Origin: Nitrososphaerota archaeon
Lineage (GTDB): Archaea > Thermoproteota > Nitrososphaeria > Nitrososphaerales > Gagatemarchaeaceae
Direction: 5' to 3'
Assembly (NCBI GenBank): GCA_029785195.1
Contig: JAFMAD010000006.1
Span: 1-64,000, forward strand
Length of the DNA: 64,000 nt
In this document: one piece after another, positions 16,997 to 24,383 of the stretch
How positions within the stretch are numbered: the first letter of the stretch is position 1
Layout of the letters: each line of letters starts with the position of its first letter
Program-made: the position numbers and the translations under genes
The notes under the pieces: generated by a model
Told to the model about the DNA's origin: nothing
What the model saw: only the letters and a program-made list of their open reading frames with translations
Database searches by the model: none

Positions 16997-17917
16997 ATGG
17001 CGGAGACGGAAGCGGGCGGCTTGAACATAGGCATCATCGGCGCCCCTGTCGACCTCGGGCAGCAGCGGCGGGGGGTAGACATGGGTCCGAGCGCGATAAG
17101 GATAGCAAACCTGGAGGCGCGGCTCGAAGCCCTGGGGCACGTCGTGAAGGATTATGGGAACGTCCCCGTGGCTGACATGGCCACCGCGCGCGTGGGGGAC
17201 CAGAGGGAGCGCTATCTCACCGACGTCCTGAAGCAGTGCGGCACCCTGGCGGACAAGGTTTCGACTTGCCTGAAGCAGGGGTCCCTCCCGCTGGTCCTCG
17301 GGGGGGACCAGAGCGTGTCCGTAGGCACCCTGGCAGGGCTGGCCCGGACGAGCGCAGCGAGGGGGATAGTCTGGCTCGACGCCCACGGCGACTTCAACAC
17401 GCCGAAGACGACGCCCTCGGGGAACATCCACGGGATGGCGCTTGCGGCCATCCTTGGGTATGGGGACCCCCGACTGACGGGGCTGGGCGGTGTCTCCCCG
17501 AAGGCGGTGGAGAAGAACACCGTCCTCGTCGGATGCCGCGACTTCGACCGGGAGGAGGCGAAGGCGATAGCCCGCTCGAAGATGACTGTCTTCACCATGA
17601 AAGAGATCGACGAGCTCGGCATGAGGTCGGTGATGAGGGATGCGATAAGGATAGCCGGGACCGGCGTGGACCAGGTCCACCTCAGCTTCGACGTGGACTC
17701 CGTGGACCCGAGGGAGGCGCCGGGGACAGGGACCCAGGTGAGGGGGGGGCTCACCTACCGCGAGGCGCAGCTCGCGATGGAGATGCTCTTCGAGTCAGGG
17801 CAGGTGACCTCTGCCGAATTCGTAGAGGTGAACCCGATTCTGGACGTTGCCAATCAGACCGCCGAGCTCGTGGTCGAGCTCGCCCTCTCCCTCTTCGGCA
17901 AGAAGATAATCGGATAG
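16997..17917 (+). CDS. Arginase/agmatinase family (ureohydrolase)
   Basis: From the ATG at 16997 the protein has 306 residues, the usual ureohydrolase length. The Mn-binding motifs are present: GGDQSVSVG (about residues 101-109), WLDAHGDFNTP (about 129-139) and SFDVDSVDP (about 229-237). GDQS replaces the usual GGDHS, so the first metal-ligand His is a Gln, which is worth noting. The N-terminus (GAPVDLGQQRRGVDMGPSAIR) resembles arginase (rocF) more than agmatinase. It would hydrolyse a guanidino compound to urea; the exact substrate is uncertain given the changed ligand. Confidence 0.88.
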   Translation: MAETEAGGLNIGIIGAPVDLGQQRRGVDMGPSAIRIANLEARLEALGHVVKDYGNVPVADMATARVGDQRERYLTDVLKQCGTLADKVSTCLKQGSLPLVLGGDQSVSVGTLAGLARTSAARGIVWLDAHGDFNTPKTTPSGNIHGMALAAILGYGDPRLTGLGGVSPKAVEKNTVLVGCRDFDREEAKAIARSKMTVFTMKEIDELGMRSVMRDAIRIAGTGVDQVHLSFDVDSVDPREAPGTGTQVRGGLTYREAQLAMEMLFESGQVTSAEFVEVNPILDVANQTAELVVELALSLFGKKIIG

Positions 17918-17995
17918 TCGTCCCCGGCCACCCCCAGCCAGGAGGGGCGGAAGGTCAAGGCGTTTTATAACGAACCCGAAAAGGGGGTGCGAAAG

Positions 17996-19456
17996 ATGCA
18001 GCCGCAGCCCACCGACGCGCCGCAATCAGGAGCCCTCTCAGGGACCACCTCCCATCAGCTCAGGGCGCTCCTAGCCATGGTCGGGGTGGCGCTGCTTCTG
18101 AACTACGTCGAGACCATGATAATCCCTGGGATTCTCACCATCCAGACTTTCTTCTCTACCACGGAAGGGACCGTGGCCTGGGTGACATCGGCGTTCCTTA
18201 TCGTTGGCTCTGCCGTGTCTCCGCTCTTCGGGAAGTGGGGGGACAGCTACGGCAAGAAGAGGATGTTCCTGATCGCCCTCGTCTTCTACACCGCCGGGGT
18301 GGGGATGGGGGGTTTCTCGCCTTCCATCTACTTTCTCATAGCAGCCAGGGCGGTCCAGGGGATAGGGTTCGCCATAGTCCCGCTGGCACTGGCTATCATA
18401 GCGGAGACCTTCCCCAACGAGCGCATCGCAGCCGCCCAGGGGGTGGTCAGCGCGACCTTCGCCATCGGCGCTGCCGCCGGGCTCATAGGAGGGGCGTACA
18501 TCATCCAGGACTTCGGCTGGCAGTGGGCCTTTCACTCGGCGTTCATCCTGAGCCTCATCCTCTTCGCGGCGGTCGCCAAGTTCCTCCCCCGGGGGAGCCC
18601 TGGGACGGGCCTCAAGGTGGGTTATGGGACGGTGGTCCTGCTCATGGCAGGGGTGTCGCTCGTCCTCCTCTACCTGACCGAGGGGCCCTACGAGGGGTGG
18701 TATTCCACCTACGGCCTGGCGGCCCTGGCGGCGGGGATCGCCCTCACAGCCGGCTTCTTCGTCGCCGAGAGCAGGAGGTCTAACCCGCTGATCCAGCTCA
18801 GCCTCCTCCGCATAAGGAACGTCCTTGTGGCAAACGGCATCGGCATAATCTCGGGGATCGGGCTCTTCATGCTCTTCTTCGCAGTCACCTTCTACGCCGA
18901 GGACCCGAAGCCGCTTGGACTCGGCCTGGACCCCATATCGGCAGGGCTCACCATAGGGCCCGCCGCGGTCCTCATGCTCATAGCAGGCCCACTCATCGGC
19001 AGGCTCGTCACCAAAGCAGGGCCCAAGCCCGCCCTGGTGGCTGGAGGCGCGGTAGCGATAGTGGGCTTCTCGCTCTTCATCTTCAACAGGGCGACGGCCA
19101 CCGACGTGGTCATAGCGACGTCGGTATCGATGGTCGGGGCCGTGGCTGTAATCATCCCCATAGTCAACATGATCAGCGTCTCTCTCCCGCGGGAGACGGT
19201 GGCCACAGGTCTGGGGCTCAACACGATGCTCAGGAACATAGGAGGGGCCATCGGGCCGGTGGTCGCGACTTCCATCATGGCGACCTACACCGCTACCGTC
19301 CCCGTCCTCCACGATGGGCTCCTGATACCTGTCTCCTTCCCCGACTCCACCGCTTTCGACTACGTGTTCTACCTAGGGATAGTTGCGATGTTCGTGGCCA
19401 TCCTCTTCTCTCTGGCTTCCAGGAACTACGTCTTCAGGAAGCAACCGCGGAGCTAG
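17996..19456 (+). CDS. MFS transporter, 14-TM type
   Basis: TTTTATAA at 17962-17969 lies about 26-30 bp upstream of the ATG at 17996, which is why I prefer it to the GTG at 17987. The 486-residue protein has about 14 membrane segments and the MFS motif A loop GKWGDSYGKKRMF (about residues 79-91). It belongs to the DHA2/EmrB-like exporters and is a distant paralogue of the MFS protein at 9608-11095. Substrate unknown. Confidence 0.9.
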   Translation: MQPQPTDAPQSGALSGTTSHQLRALLAMVGVALLLNYVETMIIPGILTIQTFFSTTEGTVAWVTSAFLIVGSAVSPLFGKWGDSYGKKRMFLIALVFYTAGVGMGGFSPSIYFLIAARAVQGIGFAIVPLALAIIAETFPNERIAAAQGVVSATFAIGAAAGLIGGAYIIQDFGWQWAFHSAFILSLILFAAVAKFLPRGSPGTGLKVGYGTVVLLMAGVSLVLLYLTEGPYEGWYSTYGLAALAAGIALTAGFFVAESRRSNPLIQLSLLRIRNVLVANGIGIISGIGLFMLFFAVTFYAEDPKPLGLGLDPISAGLTIGPAAVLMLIAGPLIGRLVTKAGPKPALVAGGAVAIVGFSLFIFNRATATDVVIATSVSMVGAVAVIIPIVNMISVSLPRETVATGLGLNTMLRNIGGAIGPVVATSIMATYTATVPVLHDGLLIPVSFPDSTAFDYVFYLGIVAMFVAILFSLASRNYVFRKQPRS

Positions 19457-19501
19457 CCGGGCAGGCACCTCCGAGCCGCAAGGGACGCCTGTCCGGCGCC
19501 C

Positions 19502-19885
19502 CTAGTGTGTGACGCGATCAGGGACTATCTTGATGATCGTCCTGGGGTCAGCGGGGTTGTGGTCCGGGTACCTCCTGCCATTGTACTTCATCGACAGCTT
19601 GTCGATGTGGTCCTCGGCTCCGTCCCTGGTTATCTCGACGGCCTTGCCGCGTATCAGCACCTTCCTATACGGGTTCGCGAGGTCGAACACCGCGATGGCC
19701 ACCCGGGGGTCCCGCCTGAGGTTCTTGGTCCTCTGTCTCGACTCGGTGGCGTTGAGCACCACCGTGTCCCCGTCCCTCTCGATCCAGACCGGTGCCACCT
19801 GGGGGGAGCCGTCGGGCATGACCGTCGCGACGCACGCGAAGTTCTTCCCGTCTATGAGCTCCTTCGCCTGGCTTGAAAGTCGCAT
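19502..19885 (-). CDS. PPOX-class, probably F420-dependent, enzyme
   Basis: A 127-residue split-barrel protein with the family pattern ACVATVMPDGSPQVAPVWIE (about residues 17-36) and VVLNATESRQRTKNLRRDPR, typical of the F420-dependent Rv1155-like group. Asp and Arg residues in the loop after the third strand (RRDPRVAIAV) match cofactor-phosphate contacts in that group. It is a paralogue of 432-830. The natural substrate cannot be read from the sequence. Confidence 0.9.
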   Translation of the reverse strand: MRLSSQAKELIDGKNFACVATVMPDGSPQVAPVWIERDGDTVVLNATESRQRTKNLRRDPRVAIAVFDLANPYRKVLIRGKAVEITRDGAEDHIDKLSMKYNGRRYPDHNPADPRTIIKIVPDRVTH

Positions 19886-19912
19886 AGGCAGGCGCGGCCG
19901 CAGCCTGCGAGA

Positions 19913-20356
19913 TTAATCTTGCGGAGCGCGCCTGGGGGCCGGCGCCAGCCTCTCGAGTCCGTATCTCTTGGCGATCTCCGACTGGAGCCTCCTCACTTCA
20001 CCGATCCTCCTAGCGAGCCTTCTCTCGAACAAGAGGTCCCTGGCCCCTGCGTAAAACCAGAGGATCGAGACGGCTAGGCTCAGGACCCCAGCCACCACCA
20101 CCCCCGGGTCCACCAGGTCCACGGTCTGGCTCGTGACCCCCAGGCCGTAAGGGACGACGACCAGCTGCGCGAAGTAGCTGGCGGCAAAGTAAGCTCCAGC
20201 GACCGTGGCTACGAGGGCGAGCATCCTGATCTTCCTCCCTCCACGTTCCACGTGCTGGATGAACTCCTCCTGGAGCTCGATGATGGAGACCCCCAGGTCC
20301 TCGTCCTCGGACAACGTCTTGTTCGGGCCCTCGTCTGCCTTATAATCCACGCTCAC
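19913..20356 (-). CDS. Two-helix membrane protein with coiled ends
   Basis: The 147-residue protein has a charged N-terminal helix (about 1-42), two membrane segments (about 44-68 and 83-107) and a basic C-terminal helix (RRLARRIGEVRRLQSEIAKR) that probably lies in the cytoplasm. The winged-helix gene ends 7 bp upstream on the same strand, so they form an operon. A comparable membrane/winged-helix pairing occurs at 61170-62100. Function unknown. Confidence 0.7.
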   Translation of the reverse strand: MSVDYKADEGPNKTLSEDEDLGVSIIELQEEFIQHVERGGRKIRMLALVATVAGAYFAASYFAQLVVVPYGLGVTSQTVDLVDPGVVVAGVLSLAVSILWFYAGARDLLFERRLARRIGEVRRLQSEIAKRYGLERLAPAPRRAPQD

Positions 20357-20363
20357 AACTTGT

Positions 20364-20627
20364 TCACTCCAAGGCGGGGAAGAGCAACCTCAGGCCGGCG
20401 TCGAGGCGGCCGAGCGCCTCCATCCCCTTCGGCGTAAGCGAATACCTCTCGTGGCCCTCCGAAGGTTCGACCTTTACCAATGCACCCGCAGTGAGAAAAT
20501 CCAGGTATTGACCGAGCCTATCGTATGGTATGTTGGTCGTACGGGCCAGCCTGGTGGGGAGCTGCGGGCCGGGGGCCATGGCCCTGAGGAGCTCCCAGTA
20601 GATCACGGTCGTGTCCCGGTTCCTCAA
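20364..20627 (-). CDS. Small winged-helix protein
   Basis: The 87-residue protein is a single winged helix: LARTTNIPYDRLGQYLDFL is the recognition region and ERYSLTPKGMEALGRL is the wing and last helix. This is the compact archaeal wHTH often found alone or beside membrane proteins. It is transcribed away from the pseudo-ATPase operon that begins at 20733, so it could regulate both sides; that is inference. It resembles the winged-helix protein at 61807-62100. Confidence 0.8.
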   Translation of the reverse strand: MRNRDTTVIYWELLRAMAPGPQLPTRLARTTNIPYDRLGQYLDFLTAGALVKVEPSEGHERYSLTPKGMEALGRLDAGLRLLFPALE

Positions 20628-20732
20628 CCGCCCTGAAGACCGACCCTGCCTGATATGAACAAGTTGTGCTCCCGAATCGTGCTCCCTACTCGTGCGTCAG
20701 CGCCTTAAGCGAACCATGCACGCAGCTCCCCG

Positions 20733-21959
20733 TTGAGCGCGCAAGGAGCAGCAGGCTGGGTCGGGTACTCCCTTGACAGGGCCAGGGGCCACGTCGGGAT
20801 ACGGGAGCTCGGCGACCGCGTCCTCCTCCTGGGCAGGCAGGCGGGGGCAATGGCGACCCTCTTCGCCTACGCAGCCGCAGAGGCGGGGTCGAGGCTCGTG
20901 GTCCTCGACGTCGACGGGTCCGTGTCCCCGGAGGTCCACGGCCGCTTCAGCTGCTTCGACTACCGGTCGCTCCTCTACGAAGCGTTCCACCTCGAGGGGG
21001 AGGACGCTATGCACGGCCAGCTCGTCGCCTCCGCCTATGCCGCTGCCCTCGACCTCACCTCCGAGGAGGAGGCCGTCCTCTCCGCTGCCCTCCAGAGGCT
21101 GTCCGAGCAGAACGACCTGGCCACCCCCGCCGCCCTCTACGACGCCCTTGGTGCAGTAGAAGGGTTCAGGGGCTTCTACGTCGACAAGCTGAGGGGGAGG
21201 GTCGGGGCCCTCCGCCTCCTCGACGCCGCCAGGGGGGAGGGCTTCGACGCCCTGACCGCAGGCGGGGCCATGGTGAGCTTCTCCTCCGCTCCCTACCCTC
21301 AGGCCGCAGACCTCGCCGCAGGGCTCTACGTCGCCAAGCTCCTCCACCTCCTCTCTAGCCCCGGCCCGTCCCCGGACGCCCTCCTCATAACCGGGGCCCA
21401 CCGCCTCTTCAGGGCCCTCACCCGCTTCCATCACTCGGGGAGGCTCCTGGCGCGGCTCCTAGAGTCCCAGGTCCCCCTGGTCCTCGCCACCCCTCTCCCC
21501 GCCTTCCTGAGCGAACAGCTGATCGAGTCGGTGCCGGTCAGGGTCTACTCCAGCGAAGCGTGGAACGCCCGGAGGAACTGGAGGCAGGCGGCCGCCCTCG
21601 TATGCTCCTACGTCGTCTGCGACGACCGCTCCGGTGCATCCCTGGGGTTCGTCCCCAGGTTCATCAGGCCGAAGCGCGCCCCAGGCGCCCTGCCGCCAGG
21701 CCCGGCCAGGAGAGCACTCCCGGAGCTCACTAGGACGATCCTCGAGGAGGTCTCACGTTTCGACTCTGCCAACAGGCAGTCCATAGTCTCTTATCTTTCA
21801 CCGCAGTTCCTCCCGGCGGACGTCGCGGCCGAGATAGACAGGCTCCACTCTGAAGGGTACATCATCTTGGAGCCCAAGCAGAGCGGGTCCGGCCCCAAGA
21901 TGCTCGCCTACACTGTGACGGAGCCGGGGAGGCGGCTCCTGCAGGGGCTGAGCAGGTGA
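20733..21959 (+). CDS. Degenerate P-loop protein with C-terminal winged helix
   Basis: The 408-residue protein starts like a HerA/VirD4-type ATPase: DRVLLLGRQAGAMATLFAYAAA (about residues 28-48) sits where a P-loop is expected, followed by a strand ending in LVVLDVDGS. The lysine and Ser/Thr of GK[ST] are replaced (A-M-A), and the Walker B region reads ALLITGAHRLF rather than LLIDEAH, so ATP hydrolysis is unlikely. The C-terminal 80 residues form a winged helix (RQSIVSYLSPQFLPADVAAEIDRL and a wing ending in YTVTEPGRRLL). It overlaps the RecA-like gene by 4 bp (ATGA-type), so the two proteins are probably made together. No named family is recognised. Confidence 0.7.
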   Translation: MSAQGAAGWVGYSLDRARGHVGIRELGDRVLLLGRQAGAMATLFAYAAAEAGSRLVVLDVDGSVSPEVHGRFSCFDYRSLLYEAFHLEGEDAMHGQLVASAYAAALDLTSEEEAVLSAALQRLSEQNDLATPAALYDALGAVEGFRGFYVDKLRGRVGALRLLDAARGEGFDALTAGGAMVSFSSAPYPQAADLAAGLYVAKLLHLLSSPGPSPDALLITGAHRLFRALTRFHHSGRLLARLLESQVPLVLATPLPAFLSEQLIESVPVRVYSSEAWNARRNWRQAAALVCSYVVCDDRSGASLGFVPRFIRPKRAPGALPPGPARRALPELTRTILEEVSRFDSANRQSIVSYLSPQFLPADVAAEIDRLHSEGYIILEPKQSGSGPKMLAYTVTEPGRRLLQGLSR

Positions 21960-22966
21960 TGGAGCACCTCGCCACCGGCTGCTCCGCCGTGGACGCCCTG
22001 ACGGACGGAGGCCTGGCCACGGGGACGGTCACCCAGATATTCGGGGAGAAGGCCCTGGGGAAGAGCATCATCTCCTTCCAGGCCGCGTGCTCGGTGGCCG
22101 CCGCGGGAGCCAGCGCGGTGATCCTCGACACCGAGCAGTCGTACTCGAGCTACCTCGTCCCCTACTGGCGGGACAGGATGTCCAAGAGGTTTGAGAGGGA
22201 GCTCAGCGTCGCGGAGGTGAAGCTCGAGAGGGCGCCCAAAGTCTCGCCGAAGCGGAAGCCCGTCACCAGGGGTCAGCTCATCAACGCCGTCGGCGGAGCC
22301 CTCAGCCACCTGGGGGTCTCCTACACCGACGCCCATCTCAGCGCAGTCGCTGACATCTTCTCCCCTGACTTCCGCGTCGAGCTCCCCCCCAAGGGGCCCT
22401 CCGTCCTGGTCTTCCAGACCCCCGAGGTCGTCGACCTCCTGAACCTCCACGGCGTCGACGCCGCCAAGGAGGTCTCCAGCGGCGGCCGGGTCGAGCTGAG
22501 GCTGAGGCAGACCCCCACCTACCAGTCCGCCCTCCACCATATCATCCACGAGAGCGGGGCGAGGCTGCTCGTCTACGACTCGATCTCCGCCCCCTTCAAG
22601 TCATCCTTCCCCAGCACGCAGGACCTCCCCGCCCGGAGCGCCGGGCTCGCCATGCTCCTCGCCCACGCCCAGCGCCTCTGCGTCGAGTTCGGCATCGCGG
22701 TCCTCGTCACCAGCCACGTCTCCATCGACCCCATCAACCCCTGGGACAGGATCCCATACGGCGGTGTCATCCTCGGCCACGACGCGAAGTTCTCCCTCGA
22801 GCTGACGAAGTCCACCGCGTCGAGGAACAAGGACAGGAGCCCGGAGGCCCTCAACCCCGGCGAGAAGGAGGTGAGCACCAAGGCCTTCTGGGCCGCAAGG
22901 CACCCCGCCCTCGAGGAGTACACCAGGTTCGCCTACGCCCGGCAGGATGGGGAGGGGTTCCACTGA
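21956..22966 (+). CDS. RecA/RadB-like ATPase with a large insertion
   Basis: The 336-residue protein has a RecA-fold core: Walker A GEKALGKS at about residues 30-37, a following helix and strand SAVILDTEQSYSS typical of RadA/RadB/KaiC, and Walker B LLVYDSISAPF at about 203-213. Between about 65 and 160 there is an insertion rich in basic residues not found in standard RadB. The later VLVTSHVSIDPIN and PYGGVILGHDAKFSLEL fit the conserved C-terminal strands. There is no N-terminal HhH domain as in RadA. It is coupled to both neighbours (4-bp and 1-bp overlaps). A role in recombination or in an ATP-driven membrane complex is possible. Confidence 0.8.
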   Translation: MMEHLATGCSAVDALTDGGLATGTVTQIFGEKALGKSIISFQAACSVAAAGASAVILDTEQSYSSYLVPYWRDRMSKRFERELSVAEVKLERAPKVSPKRKPVTRGQLINAVGGALSHLGVSYTDAHLSAVADIFSPDFRVELPPKGPSVLVFQTPEVVDLLNLHGVDAAKEVSSGGRVELRLRQTPTYQSALHHIIHESGARLLVYDSISAPFKSSFPSTQDLPARSAGLAMLLAHAQRLCVEFGIAVLVTSHVSIDPINPWDRIPYGGVILGHDAKFSLELTKSTASRNKDRSPEALNPGEKEVSTKAFWAARHPALEEYTRFAYARQDGEGFH

Positions 22967-24006
22967 TGGGGTGGGGGGCGCGGCTGCTCGTGGTCCTGGC
23001 CGGGCTCGTCGCCCTGGCCCTCGGCGCATGGCCCATCGTCCTCCTCGGGCTGATCTACCTGGCCTACTCCTTCCGCAAGCCACGGGCCCAGCGCGCGGTC
23101 ATAGTCAAGCAGCAGGTCCTGGCCAGGCCCGGGCGCCCCTGGGGGAGATATGCGCTCGGGGGCGCGCTCCTCCTGCTGGCGCTCGCCGCCGTGGCGGCAG
23201 GGGGGACGCTTTCGCCTGTCGCCTTCTCCGCGGGCGGGCTTGCGGTCTTCCTCTGGCCCCTCGCGCGCAGGCACGGGGTGGGGGACGGGGTGGTCCCCAT
23301 GACCGACTCGATACTCCTCAGGAGCAGGCTCTTCCCGTTGCGCTGGCATGCCCTCGCCGAGGTCAAGCTCGAAGCGCAGGATCAGACGAGGGGAGTCGCC
23401 GCCCTGGACGGCCGGCTCCTGGTCTTCGCGGGCAGGTCTCCCTCGGCGTTCCAGGTCGTGAGCGTCAACGCCCTCGGCTACAGGACTGCCGAGGAGAAGG
23501 TCCTCAGGGCCCTGCGGCGGGAGACGCGGATGCTCTCGCAGAGGGGGGCCCACCTCCTCCCCCTGGACAGCCGCGACGCAGCCAAGAGGCTCTCCATGAC
23601 CCTCGACCGCCTCGACGTCGGGAGCGAAGACCTGGAGGCCGTGTCGTCCCTCCCATTCGACGTCTTCGCCGTAAGGACCAAGGAGGGGTTGGTCGTCTCC
23701 CACAGGGCGTTCAGGCTCTCCGAGCCTGTGGGTACCCCCTCCATACCCACTTCCGACCTCACCCCTGCCAGGCAGCCTCTCTTCGCCGAAGTCGTCGAGA
23801 AGATCCAGGAAAGGCACGGCTGGCCCGGGCCCGACGCGTTCTCCCCTTTCCTCGCCGCGCTGGACGCCTCCAGGGCGGAGCCGTTCTCCGACAGGGTCAT
23901 GGCCAGGGGCGAAGCGGAAGGAAAGGTGTCCGTCGAGACCCCGGGCTGCGCCGAAGTGAAGCTCACCAGGGCGCAGCTGAGTGCTGTGGCGAGGATCTAT
24001 GGGTGA
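22966..24006 (+). CDS. Membrane protein of the RecA-like operon
   Basis: The 346-residue protein has two closely spaced hydrophobic hairpins in its first 105 residues (about 5-35 and 60-98), then a soluble domain of about 240 residues, probably cytoplasmic. The soluble part contains the stretch SLPFDVFAVRTKEGLVVSHR; I recognise no family. The ATG overlaps the stop of the RecA-like gene (TGATGG), the tightest possible coupling. The likely meaning is a membrane anchor or platform for the two P-loop-type partners. Confidence 0.7.
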   Translation: MGWGARLLVVLAGLVALALGAWPIVLLGLIYLAYSFRKPRAQRAVIVKQQVLARPGRPWGRYALGGALLLLALAAVAAGGTLSPVAFSAGGLAVFLWPLARRHGVGDGVVPMTDSILLRSRLFPLRWHALAEVKLEAQDQTRGVAALDGRLLVFAGRSPSAFQVVSVNALGYRTAEEKVLRALRRETRMLSQRGAHLLPLDSRDAAKRLSMTLDRLDVGSEDLEAVSSLPFDVFAVRTKEGLVVSHRAFRLSEPVGTPSIPTSDLTPARQPLFAEVVEKIQERHGWPGPDAFSPFLAALDASRAEPFSDRVMARGEAEGKVSVETPGCAEVKLTRAQLSAVARIYG

Positions 24007-24383
24007 TTCGGGAGTCAGCTCTGTGCTTGGGTTCGGGAGGGCGTTCAGAATCCTCGAGGTCCTTGTTCGAGCAGACTTCATGGAAACGACGTGCAATGCA
24101 ATGGTGGCTGTCTTCAGTCCCTCGCTCGAGTTCAAACTGGCGCAGGTCTTGGCTGGGGCAACCAGTCTGCTGCAGCTCTCCGAGATCACGGTACGGACCG
24201 GCTCGCCACGCCAGGGCGGAACTTTTCCGCGGTCACCTCGACCGTCGCTTCACCCTCCCTCGCGAGCAGTGTCATCAGCAGCTGCTGCTTAATCTTGTTC
24301 TCTTGATTTGGGTCTAAACACCAAGGCCCACGGAAAGCTTCATATCCCAATTCCAAAGAGTCGTTTCAAAGGTCGTCAGGGAT
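24007..24383 (+). other. Intergenic stretch upstream of aEF-2
   Basis: Short open frames run through here but show no domain or coding signal. The last 50 bp has a weak TATA-like TTCATAT (24339-24345) about 40 bp before the EF-2 ATG. Nothing else is recognised. Confidence 0.4.

Noticed and set aside
18071-19312. Long minus-strand open frame opposite the MFS gene
   Set aside because: Antisense shadow of a membrane protein; charged, repetitive composition and no motif.
22933-24189. Long minus-strand open frame (418 codons)
   Set aside because: It mirrors the two genes on the plus strand, has low-complexity Gly/Glu/Arg composition typical of antisense frames in G+C-rich DNA, and no domain.
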